From Neoceratodus forsteri (taxonomy: Eukaryota > Chordata > Ceratodontiformes > Ceratodontidae): DNA of 64,000 bases. How positions within the stretch are numbered: position 1 is the first letter of the stretch; every line of letters starts with the position of its first letter. The stretch is from the NCBI GenBank assembly GCA_016271365.2, contig CM028129.1, positions 844,768,001-844,832,000 of the forward strand, in the 5' to 3' direction. The position numbers and the translations under genes were made by a program. Under the pieces are notes generated by a model. The model was not told the DNA's origin, did no database searches, and saw nothing but the letters and a program-made list of their open reading frames with translations. Shown here in pieces: positions 1-11,000 of this stretch.

Positions 1-1075
1 GACATCTGACAGGGAGCTACCCTGATTTAGTACTCACGACTCCGACAGAAAGATCACTCTCACACCACTCGCAGGACCGAGCCTGGAATTCAAACACTTC
101 TCCACACATTTATATGAAGAGCAGAGGGGTACCATACCAGGCAGCTGCTGTATACTCCCGATCGCTTTCACTGCAAAAACCGGGCCAAATGACGCAGCTT
201 CACTTGTCCTGATAGACCGGGCATGATTGAAGCAGATTCTTCAGTCCTCTACAGGGTGAGCCTGGTAGGTAGCTGTAAACTTACAGCCTCCTCCACCTGC
301 TCTTCTCCACAGATCTTGTCCGCTCATTCTGGCAATGCTATCGCCCGACTTCTTGGCCTGCCACACGCGCTTCACGCGCAAAGACTTCCACAGAGCAGGA
401 GCCAGAGCTCCTTCTACCTTCACGATCACCAATGACTCTACCCCTCCAGGACAGTTGCATGGCAGTTTCCTCTCCTCCCCAGGGCTCCGGTTGGCTGCTT
501 TGGTTTGTCAGTCACTCCATACACCCTCTATTGGTACAAAAAGGCACCAGGGTCCAAACTACACTTCCCAGGAGCACCTGCCATATATTCCCCTTCGAGC
601 AGGCTCCCCGTGGGAGTCCAAATTCTAATTGGCTCCAGCGGTCTCCATTTTAGAGCCCCCTTTCCCCAATTGGCCCATCTCATCATTTCGGGTCCAAAAT
701 GGAGGGGCCGAACACACAGAGTCCCAGCTGCAAATAAGGCAGGTTAAACGAACTACATTTTTGCAATGGCACTACATATTTTCCAGCAAACAGTTACATC
801 TTTCAACCAAGCTCTCTCCGCTCTCTTAGCGACTGCAGAAACAGAGCAATTCAAACAACCCCTCGAGTAGGATTCGAGCAGTAAACCCACTGCCCCCCTA
901 CACAAACTAATAAAGCCTGCAAGCAGGCAGCTCTTAAAGAGACAGTACCAGAGACTCTAAAAGCACTCACAGTGCCCACACTTGAGCGGCCTTACGCCGA
1001 ATGCCAGTTAGGCAGAGAGCACTTAGGCAAGCCCCGGGAAGGCTTTTAGGAACCCCCATTTGTAGGGGGGTTACA
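1..1075 (-). mobile_element. Partial long terminal repeat, gypsy-like family
   Basis: The right end of this block, AACCCCCATTTGTAGGGGGG followed by TTACA, matches the ends of the two LTRs of the gypsy element at 41311-58884. The opening bases near 10-28 (AGGGAGCTACCCTGAT) match the middle of those LTRs near 57585. The AAAGAGACAGTAC stretch near 935 also recurs there. Most of the interior differs, so this is a separate, diverged member of the family. Reading on the minus strand the LTR starts TGTAAC at 1075 and runs off the left window edge. It cannot be told from this window whether it is a solo LTR or belongs to an element extending left. Confidence 0.75.
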
Positions 1076-1447
1076 CCAGCACTGTCAAGTGAAGTGAAAT
1101 TCTAAAAATTTCACAGCTCTAGCAGCGTGAGCTTCGGCTTAAGCTTGATAGTGTCATGGGAGCATTATTTCCTGTCATGCAGCAGTCTTGACAGCCTCAG
1201 TGCAGCACAAGAACATGGTGACATAGCTGCTGCAGCACAATGAGGAAATTCTAGGGATGGATTTCCATCGGCAACAGCATTCCACCAAATACTATAAAAT
1301 GCTGTACAAAGGGCAAAGTGAGTACAAGAACAACAAGCATTTGTCAATGCCGAATATTTGCTTGCTGGCATTGGCATTTTCAGTGTAGGAGTTAGAGAGA
1401 TACATAATTGGAATGGCAGTGAAGTATTGAACTGAAGCCAACCTCAC
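1076..1447. other. Unassigned stretch, no gene seen
   Basis: No coding signature or recognised repeat family was seen here. Short palindromic words occur, for example GTGAAATTCTAAAAATTTCAC near 1096, and stretches rich in GCAGCAC near 1200-1240. Confidence 0.4.
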
Positions 1448-1786
1448 CACCACCCTGCAGAGACTGACAGGCATTGGGGTGTGCCTTTGGGTATTCAGGC
1501 ATAATGGCCAAGTCATTTCACCACACCCTACCCTGCAGACACCAACAAGTGTCATGGTGTACCTTGGGGTCTTTGGGCCTTATGCTTACCCCATTCCATA
1601 AGGAAATACAATGAGATGGGTGCAGTATAGGAGAATGGGGTGAACTTTGCAGCTGAAGAGTCCAAGGTCCACCTCGATGCCTGTCACTGGCTGCAGGGTG
1701 TGGGTGGGGGTGGAATGGTATTAGCATTACAGGCGACAATCCCAAGTCACACCCCTGATGCCTGTCAGTCTCTACAGGGTGGGGCG
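1448..1786. repeat. Foldback (long inverted repeat) element
   Basis: The left arm near 1452-1474 (ACCCTGCAGAGACTGACAGG and onward) pairs with 1758-1780, which carries its reverse complement with one or two changes. Further in, the CCCTGCAGACACCAACAAGTG region near 1531 pairs with the region near 1670-1690, and CACCCCATTC-like words face each other around the centre near 1590-1650. Arms are about 150 bases. No transposase is present. Central words (CTCACCCTATTCC-like, GAGATGRR) resemble the foldback at 6911-7269, so the two are probably old copies of one non-autonomous family. Confidence 0.6.
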
Positions 1787-1827
1787 TTATAACCAGAAGC
1801 CCTAATGGTGCAGGCGTTCATCAGTAT

Positions 1828-2990
1828 TTTCACTCCAATTTTTCAACATGGGTTTTTTGTGACCCCCACTTCATGAACAGTGGCAATATCAGTTCGTTAG
1901 CTGAAAGTTGATTTTGCACAGCGACTTAGCCATTTGGCAGCACAGGTGTGAAAACACATTTTGAACAGGATGTGAAAAATTACAGCTGTACTGTTCATGA
2001 GGAGGTGTAAAAAAATGGCAATGTTGAACATCTGGAGTGAAAATGTAAAAAAAAATGGCGAAGTCACGAGCGTGCTTAGAAACTGCACAATGCACACCCG
2101 TAATGTAATTAGTTTGGGGATTGTTTACAACAGATTGTCAACACAGGCATTTTGGGACCTCCGTTCACGAACAGAGTCACTGTGATTTTCTTACTGTGTC
2201 CCGAACACTGATTTCCCACAGCTTCCATGCATTTCTTCGCTGGAAGTGCGAAAACACATTTCAACCAGGGTGTGAAAAATGACAGCTGTACTGTTCATAA
2301 GGAGGTGTGAAAAATTCCAGTGTAGAAAATCTGGACTGAAAATATTACAAATTCGTGAACTTACGACAATGCGTGGAAACTACGCAATGCACGCTCGTAA
2401 CACAGTCAGTTTATGGACTTTTGTCACCAAATTTTCAACATAGCTATTTTAAGACCTCTGCTCATAAACAGTGTCACTGTGATTTTCGTACTCTGTCCCG
2501 AACATTGATTTCGCACACTGACCGCGCCATTGTGCGTTATTTGCTCGAAAACACATTTTGGGCGAAATGTAAAAAATGACAGCTATACTGCTCATAAGGA
2601 GGTGTGGTAAAATGGCAATGTGGAAAATCTGGAGTGAAAATATTAAAAATTTGCGACATTACAAGCGTGCGTAGGAACTGCACAATGTAAGCTCGTAAAA
2701 GTAATTTTTGGGAATTTTTTCACCAAATTTTCAACATAGGGTTTTGGGGGGCCTGCCTCTTGAACTGTAACACTGTTGTTTCATTGCTTGGTCCTGAAAG
2801 GTGGTTCCACGCAGTGACCGCGAAATAACCTTTTGGAACCGAATAACAAAATGACAGTGCCAGAATTCATGAGGTGGGGTCCCAAGAACCCCATGTTGAA
2901 AATGTGGTGAAAAAATTCCCCAAAATGCCTGAGATATGCATCAAAGTTGAAAAAACCCTATTTATTCCATTATACAGCATACCGGCATTT
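1828..2990 (+). repeat. Tandem array of about 300-base foldback units (copy 1)
   Basis: A motif ACAGCTGTACTGTTCATGAG recurs at 1982, 2282, 2579 and 2854 in degenerate form, giving periods of 300, 297 and 275 bases. Within each unit a block reading CATGAGGNGGTG...TGTTGAAAATCTGG is followed about 150 bases later by its reverse complement (CCAAATTTTCAACATAG...CCTCATGAAC). Each period can therefore fold on itself. The fourth unit is shorter and more diverged. Small open frames inside are short and not conserved between units. A related array lies at 16706-17500 in the same orientation. Confidence 0.75.
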
Positions 2991-2996
2991 CCTCAG

Positions 2997-3066
2997 TTTG
3001 CAGTCAGCTTTGAAGAGTGCAGACATGTTCCTGGTCCACTGAAGATCATTGCGCCAGACTCCGGAG
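2997..3066 (+). other. Exon-like cassette flanked by splice-site motifs (copy 1)
   Basis: A 70-base segment is preceded by a pyrimidine-leaning TTTCCTCAG and followed by GTAAGTATG, a strong 5' splice donor match. A homologous 71-base segment at 17524-17594 ends another copy of the same array and is also bounded by TTCTTCAG and GTAAGTATAA. Shared internal words include GTGCAGACATGT and GGTCCAC. It may be a cryptic exon carried by a repeat family, or the match may be chance conservation of a repeat end. No neighbouring exons were found. Confidence 0.35.
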
Positions 3067-3204
3067 GTAAGTATGGGGTGAGGGGGGTGTGGGGAGGCAG
3101 GGTGCGCAGAGGGTGGGCGCAGGTGGGGGGATGGGGGTCAAGACAGTCAGAGAGGGACCGGTTTTTCTTACAGGTCATTTTATTTTAAGACAAAGTGGGA
3201 CTTT

Positions 3205-3578
3205 TGTCACGCTGGGGTGGCTTCCCAATGTGGCAGCTGGAAGGTTGTTTTGGGGAGCAGTGGAGCTGATGGGGGATTGGGCACCCCCATCAGCCATATG
3301 GATGTTTGCCACACTGGGGTAGACTCCCAGCGTGGCAACTGGAAGTCGGTTTTTTTTGTGTGTGGGGGGGTACAGTGGAGCTGATGGTGGATTGGGCACC
3401 CCCATCACCATATGGACTTTTGCCATGCTGGGGGTGGGCTCCCAGAGTGGCACCTGGAAATCTGTTTGGGGGGGAAGCAGAGCCGACGGGGGATTGAGCA
3501 CCCCCACTGGACATACAGTGTGTGAGGGACTCGGGACTGCATGAGCACGCTGGGGTTGGCTTCCAGCATGCTACATAG
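3205..3578 (+). repeat. Tandem repeat, unit about 100-120 bases
   Basis: Blocks reading CTGGGGT-GGCTTCCCA-TGGCA-CTGGAAG recur near 3211, 3312, 3427 and 3549. A second marker, ATTGGGCACCCCCATCA, recurs at 3276, 3391 and (degenerate) 3493. About three and a half units are present. Open frames on both strands across this array are repeat artefacts. The second copy of this locus near 17760-17900 keeps only fragments of the same words (GGGCTCCCCAGTG, GAGCACCCCAATG). Confidence 0.7.
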
Positions 3579-3607
3579 GTGTGTGTGTGTGTGTGTGTGG
3601 GGGGGGG
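3579..3607. repeat. (GT)n microsatellite ending in a G run
   Basis: About ten GT dinucleotides run directly into nine G residues. Confidence 0.9.
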
Positions 3608-3608
3608 C

Positions 3609-3762
3609 AAACTGTCTATGACAGTTCAGATGCAGTGAGCGCTGATGTGTAGGCAATTTGCATACTGCCGATGGACGGCAGTATGCAAATTGCCTACATG
3701 AACTTCAGTATTTTCCATTCAACTGTACACCACTGCATCTGAACAGCTGTCATAGACAGCTC
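3609..3762. repeat. Foldback element with perfect inner hairpin
   Basis: The inner stem 3649-3670 pairs perfectly over 22 bases with 3676-3697 around a 5-base loop. An outer pair, 3609-3636 (AACTGTCTATGACAG and onward) and 3731-3760, is again inverted with one small gap. The intervening right-hand spacer is longer than the left one. It codes for nothing. Confidence 0.8.
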
Positions 3763-5380
3763 GCACATTCATTGGCGTGGTGCAGCCGTGCCTGCAAAAG
3801 GGGGCAGGGCATTGGAAGTGGAGGAGGCACACCTACGAAAACTCCTATGGTGGCACTATGTTTCTTGCACATGTGTGCAAGCAAACATAAAAATCACCCA
3901 GACCAACAAAGTTTGCAGCCCTACATATACTCAGCATCATGATGCAAGTTCTGCAGAACATTCCACTGCTGTGGAATCATAGAATAGCAGGGACCTTGAT
4001 TATAGTATTGATGACCTGGTATGATTTGTGTGAGTTTATGGCTGTGTGTGGTTTGATGAAAAGAAAATATTTAAAAACATTCACTTTTGCTGGGTAGACC
4101 TGGGCATACACCTTAAAACCAAAAAGTTTAGATTAGAACGAGTTTTTATTTGAGGCCAGAATAACAAGATCCTAAAAGCCCAGTGCTACTGCAGAATAAA
4201 TAGCAAGCATGCCTCACTGAATTAATGGTCTCAGCCAGTGTCCCTGTTACACTGGACAGGAGGCATTGTAAGAAAAGGAAAGGCAATAGAACAGACATAC
4301 ATGGAGATCTCCAGGGGCAATAAAACAAATAAACAAATTTTAAAAATTCTCTGACAAGTAAAGAAAGGAAAGAGCACGCCAGAGCTACACACACAAATTA
4401 AAACACTCTCCACAACACATTGTTTTATAAATTTTGAATGTAGTTCTCCTTTAAAATTACATTTAAACCTAGTAGACCTCCATCCTTCCACCCCTGTAGC
4501 ACCCAACTCAATCTCCCTGGAGGCCTAAGGAAGGCACCTCCAGCCCGGGCTGAGGCAGTCCCCATCAAAGTAAAGGAGCATGAAGAAGATTTTTCTCCCC
4601 TTATGCAGCATATGTCTAAAAATATCCTTCTCTTCCCCATACACTCACCAGTCCCCCCCCCACCCTCAGTAGCCTGGCAAAGTAGATTAAACTTTCCCCA
4701 ATCCCTCCACCCTCTGTGCGCTCATCACACACTCCTTCCCCATGATTCCTACAAAAAGCAGTTAAGGTCCCTTGGAGTGACTGGCGCAGCTCTCCCTCCA
4801 TCTCAACAAGTCCCCTTTTAATGAATAAAACCATGTGACTCATTATTGCACTTACAGTAATCACCCAATCACCTGAACGTTTAATCTAGTGGGTCAAGCT
4901 ACTGGTTGGGGATCAATATGAGGGCAGAGAGAATGTAATTTTTATCTATAAGGTACATCAGGAAAAATCTGTCTTTTGCTTGCTTTACTTTGCTTGGACA
5001 TGGTAGGGAAGAGGGTTGGTTGTTACTACAAGGGTGGGGTGATGGGCATTTTGCTAGCTATGCATTTGTTTATTTTTAATAGGGACAATGGATAACAGGG
5101 AGGAGGGTTGGAAACAAGTGAAGGGGTGGCCTATTGAATACAGAATATCTGAATGTTTGGTCCCCAAATACTGAATTTTCAGCTGACTATTCAAGAAATG
5201 TATATGCACACCCGTTGTTAAAACAAAACAAAATGGCACCTGACTAACAACCCTTCATGCAATACAAAATGTTTTGCAGTTATTCATGGATGCATTTGTA
5301 ATGGTGCTGCTATATAATGGATGTCATGTTTACCTGTATACAGCACAGTCACAGCATTGTCAATGTTTGACTTATTGGGC
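3763..5380. other. Unassigned intergenic stretch
   Basis: No LINE, LTR or exon signature was recognised. Open frames on either strand are below 110 residues, lack recognisable domains and overlap each other. Base composition is moderately AT rich. Confidence 0.4.
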
Positions 5381-5893
5381 TCGATTTAAAAAGGTTGACG
5401 CAGGCTTTGCCTCAGGCTCTGCATCAACCACAATGTTTGCTGCTGCTGAGGTAGCAAACAGTTTGCTGCAACCTGCACCAAATGTTAGCACTTTTAGTAC
5501 AGTTGTGACATTTTACTCAATTTACGGCAGCTTACAAAGTTTAGTCGCAAGCACCATAAAACTGGTCCCCCATGGATGCAAAGTTAGATGAGGGGGAGCT
5601 GGTCTAACTCCTTGCGTTTGGCACAAGGTACTTGCATCAGGGCTTGCGTAGCAGGTGGCTTACAAAATCACACTTGCTGCACTGTTAGACGCAAGTAGTC
5701 ACTTGCGTCACACTCTCTGCCATGAGTCCCTTGTGACAATCTAATGACTTTTAAAAATTGGTCCCGTTGTGTATCAGCTGCACCTGATTTTATAATCTCA
5801 GGTGCAGTTGTGACAATCAACCCAATTTATGGCAACTTGCACTAAACCTTGGGCACAAGCTGCCTGTAAATCTTCCCCAGTTTGGACAATAAG
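5381..5893. repeat. Hairpin-rich sequence with a 300-base spaced direct repeat
   Basis: A block around 5497-5535 (CAGTTGTGACATTTTACTC, then CAATTTACGGCAGCTT) recurs around 5800-5840 (CAGTTGTGACAATCAACCC, then CAATTTATGGCAACTT). Two hairpins lie between or at the edge: GACGCAAGT/ACTTGCGTC at 5688-5709 and CAGCTGCACCTGA/TCAGGTGCAGTTG at 5775-5810. The structure suggests a compound repeat. No coding function is visible. Confidence 0.45.
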
Positions 5894-6376
5894 TTAGACC
5901 ACAAAAAGATGGTCTAGTATTGTAAGTGTCTTTTTGATGTAATTGATAGAAAATCCCTTTAGATTACTACAAGCCATGAGTGTCATATTTTTGGCATAAC
6001 CGTGGCTTGCTGCAATTCTGATTGTTATAAAGTCAAGTCCCTGGATTTGAATTCCACAACTGCCACATGTTCGTGGCATAACCTTAAGCATGTCAATTAA
6101 TGTCCTTGCTGGTAATCTCTCTATACTATATCTCTCTGCCATTTGAATCTCCCTGTTTATCTGAAATACCTGCAGCATTCTCTCCACCCCCCCTCCTGGA
6201 ACTGGAAAGTGCTTAGGGATGACATTTTTATGAAAGGCTTTATGTAAAACCAAATTCATTTTTTTTTCAAGTACTAGGAAAATAAATATATCTACACTTT
6301 GCTTAGGGGTTCTACTGTCAAAACAATACTTTATTTGTAATACTATATAGGGAATAATGTATGGGTGACCATACAC
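5894..6376 (-). other. Unassigned open reading frame, 160 residues
   Basis: This minus-strand frame of 160 codons is the longest open frame outside recognisable retrotransposons, and the same frame stays open somewhat upstream of its first ATG. The residues include two close cysteines in CGSCG. I do not recognise the protein and see no signal peptide, membrane segment or repeat. The surroundings are AT rich and contain T runs at about 6482 and 6570. It may be a degenerate piece of an unknown mobile element or a chance open frame. No promoter or splice context supports a host gene. Confidence 0.2.
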
Positions 6377-6910
6377 AACAAGCTTGTGTTTCCATTGAGG
6401 GGTTGAGCGAAGCTCGAGAGGTCCATGATTTTATCTTAACCCCGAGGTGGAACCAAAAGGTGAGTTGTGTATGGCCAGCCATTTTTTTTTTTTTTATAGT
6501 ATAGGATTTTAAAAGTTAGCATGGGCCCTGCCTTGCCCATTTGTCATTGGCTGCTATGCCATTTGGTGCCAGAAAATGTTTTTTTTTTTTTAAACAGTAA
6601 GGTGGTCAGTACCTAATGGTGCTGTCACGACTCACAGCCCTGACTGGGTAGCTTCCTTTGGCTGCTGGGGATGGCTGTCCTGGTGGGTGGTCTACTGATC
6701 CAATGTCCCTGCTGGTTTTGCTCCAGCTCTGCCTCTTCTCTCCACAGCAGCATCTGAGGAAAACCTAGCATGAGCAAGAACACAGGTGCACTTAACAATA
6801 GAATGTGCACTACAACATTTTTAGAACATTACAACAACTTTATAAGTGCACAACACCATTTTTTAAAGGGCTGCTTTCCATACACAATAGGCCCTAACTA
6901 TATACTATAT
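6377..6910. other. Unassigned stretch with T runs
   Basis: Two T homopolymers of 10-13 bases occur near 6482 and 6570. Nothing else was recognised. Confidence 0.4.
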
Positions 6911-7269
6911 AAGTTGCAAAATAATTTGTTAATGCTCCAGTTAGGGTCAAAGTGACAAAAGTTGGAAAATGAGGCATTAGGATTTCCCTAACACTCCACA
7001 CTCCCAAACCAGGCAGGAGAGCAGGTATGTGTGTGCCTTGGGCTTCTCGAGCCTAATGCTCACCCTATTCCATCTGTAAATAAGGTCAGATGTGTAGACT
7101 TTATGAAAATGAGATGAACGTTAGGCTTGAGAAGCCTAAGGCACACCCCACATCTGTGCTCCTGCCTAGTTTGGGAGGGTGGGATGTTAGGGGAAAAACC
7201 TAATGCCTCATTTCCTAACTTTTGTTGCTTTGACCCTAACTGGAGCATTAATGAAGTTTTTTGCAACTT
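6911..7269. repeat. Foldback element, arms about 150-160 bases
   Basis: The outer ends AAGTTGCAAAA (6911) and TTTTTTGCAACTT (ending 7269) are inverted. The arms continue through AATGCTCCAGTTAGGGTCAA, AATGAGGCATTAGG, CCAAACCAGGCAGGAG and GCCTTGGGCTTCTCGAGCC, each with its reverse complement in the right arm. The loop near 7064-7105 is about 45 bases. No transposase is present, so this is a MITE-like or foldback element. A TA-type flank is possible but a target duplication is not clear. Confidence 0.75.
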
Positions 7270-7317
7270 ATTTCCTTATTTTTTTGAGAAAGTATAATAG
7301 TATCCTTATTTTACTTT

Positions 7318-7409
7318 GGGAGCACAGGGCTGGACTCTGTGCTCCCATCCCTCCGTAGATATGTATATGTAGCTGTGGAAGCACAGGGCCCTCCGAGTTC
7401 TGTGCTTCC
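7318..7409. repeat. Two adjacent related hairpins
   Basis: GGGAGCACAG (7318-7327) pairs with CTGTGCTCCC (7337-7346). GGAAGCACAG (7377-7386) pairs with CTGTGCTTCC (7400-7409). The two stems are near copies of each other, 59 bases apart. Confidence 0.7.
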
Positions 7410-8072
7410 CTATATAGAACAACAGTGACCAACAAGTTAGCATAGCCTTCTTTTTTTTTATTTATAAATTATATGCTATTATACAATACAGGTGGTACAA
7501 CGAATCATAAAACAGTCAGTACATTGTAATAGTGCAACTACATCTGCTACCAGGCATTGGGATATAAAGTAAATACTAATACCTAATTCAGTAAACATGG
7601 AAACGTTAGGCAATCATATCTACAGTCAAAATCAAAAATTCTTAACTAAACCCACAAGAGTGGGAATAAAAGGCCTAAAGCTTAAACTAAATTGATTTTA
7701 TCCTTGAGCAGTTGCCAAATCTGCAAATATTTATTAATTTGTTTAGTGGAGGTAAAATCCATTTAAGCTCATGCACTTCAGTTAAAAGATTGAGCTATCC
7801 CCTATAATGGTGGTGGTGGGGGGCGGGGTCCAAATCCTTCCATTTCATTAAAATTAATTTAAAAGCCACCATCAGACATATTTTTACAAACCAAAGTTTA
7901 GGGGTAGACAAACCTTTGTCACTTAAATCAGTGTGTAACAGCATCAAATACGGATGTTTGTGCAGGGGCTACTGGATAGAAGCAGAGATAAAGTCAATAT
8001 TTCCTTCCACCAGAGATCCAACTTTGAGCATGTGATCAACATATGCTCAAGCGACCCTATCTGTGTAGAACA

Positions 8073-11000
8073 TCAAGGACAAAAAGGTGAAATGACAGAA
8101 TTCATTTTGTTCAGATAATATGGCGTAAAATAAACTCTGTGCAAAATATTAAACATTATTTGTTGTGACCGAATTGATATAAGACCCCATGATTTTACAT
8201 TGACTATTGCTTTCAGGCGGAAGGAGAAATGCATAAATTTAGTTCTTGTGCCCATTTATGTTTTAGATCATTCAGGAAGTCCCTATGCATTGGGAGTATG
8301 ATCTTATATATTTGTGAAATTAAACTGCAAGGATTAGATTGAATTAGAATGATCTCCAAATCAGATATGATTTTACTCACTTTATTACAGTTTTTACCTA
8401 TAAAGTCTTGAGTTTGAAAATAGCCAAAAAAAATGGTGATTAGGAATATTATAAGCATTTCTAAGAGACGAAAAGTCAAGAATTTACCCATGGCTAAAAA
8501 ACTGACCCATCTTGACTAGGTCTTTACTGTACCAAATCTTAAATAGCGTTTCATACATGGTTGGGGGACAATAGTTATTAAGATAAAATGGAGAATACAT
8601 TGAAAAACATGGTTTACACTGTTTCGTTGGGAATATCCTATACCAGAGCAGTCTTAGTAGAAAGTGTTAGTTGAGGCACACTGTGCTTTAATGGACCAAT
8701 ATAAAGCAAATGTCATAAATGCTTTAACGTTAAGACGTGAGCTTCAGTACTATATGATGAATCTTTATTATCTAAATTAAACCAGGCACAAATAATACTA
8801 ATATTTGCTGCATAGTAATAGTATTTAAAATAGGGTAGCGCTAGATCAGCCTCTGACCTGGTTAAATATAATTTTTTAAAAGTCTGAGCCGGGGCTTCCT
8901 TCCCTTCCATAAAAATTGTATAATGACTGCATCTAATCCATTGAAAGATTGGTAATTTAATATAATGGGTAATACCTGGAAAAAGAACATAAACTTCGGG
9001 AGAATAGCCATCTTAATAACATTCACCTGGCCCATTAACATAAACAGCAAAGCTTCCCAATGAGAAAGAGTCATCTTTATATCCTCTAGTAAAGGATGAA
9101 ATTTGAGGGATTGCAATTTCTGTAATCTATTCTCTATTTAGACACCCAAATAAGTAATCTGAGTGACCTTCTGGATATCCAAGTGTAAAGGGGTTATAAA
9201 AGGGTGAGAATGGTGAGGGGTTTCCATTATTTCAGTTTTAATCCAGTTTATTTTATATCCTGATAGTTTCCTGTGGTGCATGATAATATCAATAATATAT
9301 GATAAGCTATGATTTAGGTCACTTATATAAAGCAATGTAGCATCAGCATATAAGCTTATGCAGTGCTCAATAGTATTAATAATGGGGCCTTTAATTACTG
9401 TAGAGGCCCGGATTGCCATAGCTAGTGGCTTATATTAATTGGGATAAGGGGTATCCCTGCCTGGTACCCCATTGTGAATGAATAATGGGAGACAAATCAG
9501 TATTGGTTTTGACCCTGGCCACCAGACTCAAGTATAGAACATCTACCCATTTACTGAATATTGATCCAAAGCTAAAGTTTGCTATAGTAAGCCTGATATA
9601 TGGCCATTCAACTAAATTAAAGGCTTTCTCTGGATCTATGAGTATCAAAGATAGATCAGTGTTCAGAGAGTAATCAAGGATGTTTATAATATGTTGAATA
9701 TTTGATTTTAAATGTGTTCCTTTAATAAAGCCATTCTGATCAGGATTAATTAAAATAGGGAGTGTTTTTTTGACTCTGGTGGCCAGGGTTTTAGCCAAAA
9801 TCTTGGCATTGGTATTGATGAGCAAGATGGGATGATATGACGAAGGAAGTAATGTGTCCTTTCCCTTCTTCAAAAACAGCAGTATATTAGCTTCCCTAAA
9901 TCAAGGTGCCAAAGACTGGGAACTGAGCATTGCATCAAAAACTACTTTGAGGTGCTTTGTAAGTTTAGGATAGAAGATTTAAAAAAAGTCTGTGGACAGT
10001 CCATTAGGGCCTGGAGATTTACCAGGAGGTAAAGCTTTAATGGCAGCAATAATTTCTTCTTGGGAAAGATCCCAATCCATCACTTGAACTTGTTCAGGGG
10101 GTAAGGTTGGAAACATAATCTGAGAACAAAAAGGGTTAGTATTATCAATATTCGTAGCACTGTCCGCTGTATACAGATTTTGATAACATTTATAGAACAC
10201 CTGATTAATTTCTTTTGGGCAGGTGTGAACCTGGCCACTAGGGTCTGCAATTTGAGTAATCATATTTTTTTATTGTGCTGACTTTGGTTGCCAAGCCATA
10301 AGTTTCTCAAAGCGGTCACCACTTAGGTTCAGGTTGTGGGATTCTCCTCGTCTACCGTCCACCAGGTGACGGAGGCGAATTCCTACAGGAGATTGCAGAC
10401 TTCATTGTCGACCTGGTGTTGAGGTTTCCCAGATTAATACTTCTGGGTAACTTCAACGCCTGGGTCGACGATGAACTCTCTCATTTTGGTCAAAATCTCC
10501 TCCAGTTGATGAATACACTGGGCCTGGACACAGGTTGTTACCACTCTACCCATATAGGGGGTCATTCATTAGATCTGGTCTTTCTCTTGGGTATGGAGAT
10601 CACTGACTTGGGGTGGAACCAGTCAGTTGGTCGGACCATTACACCATAAGGTTCAGTTTCAGGGCCCCTCATAGGTCTGCCCCTCACGGAGATGGTTCAA
10701 TACGCCTCTTTAAGGGGTATTGGCCCCGATGACCTAATGGCGTGCTGGATCTATCAAGTTTGTGGTGAATGCATGAGTCCAGATGGTCTTGTATCTGCCT
10801 ATAATAAGGCTGTGGGAGATGCTTTGGACAAAATTGCTCCTTATTATGTTCGGCCTCACCATCCGGCCCAAGGAGTCCATGGTTTGATGGCCCTTGAAGG
10901 AATTATGCAGTAGGCCAAGGCTGGAGAGAGCTCATGGAAATCGGGCCTTGATGCTGACAGGCTTAGATTGCTAGCCCATTATGATGACTACCAATCAGAA

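Noticed and set aside
3173..3610. Protein with repeated segments on the minus strand
   Set aside because: The frames follow the 100-120 base tandem repeat and have no independent coding signature.
5274..5591. Plus-strand frame of 105 residues
   Set aside because: It overlaps the hairpin-rich repeat and has no recognisable domain.
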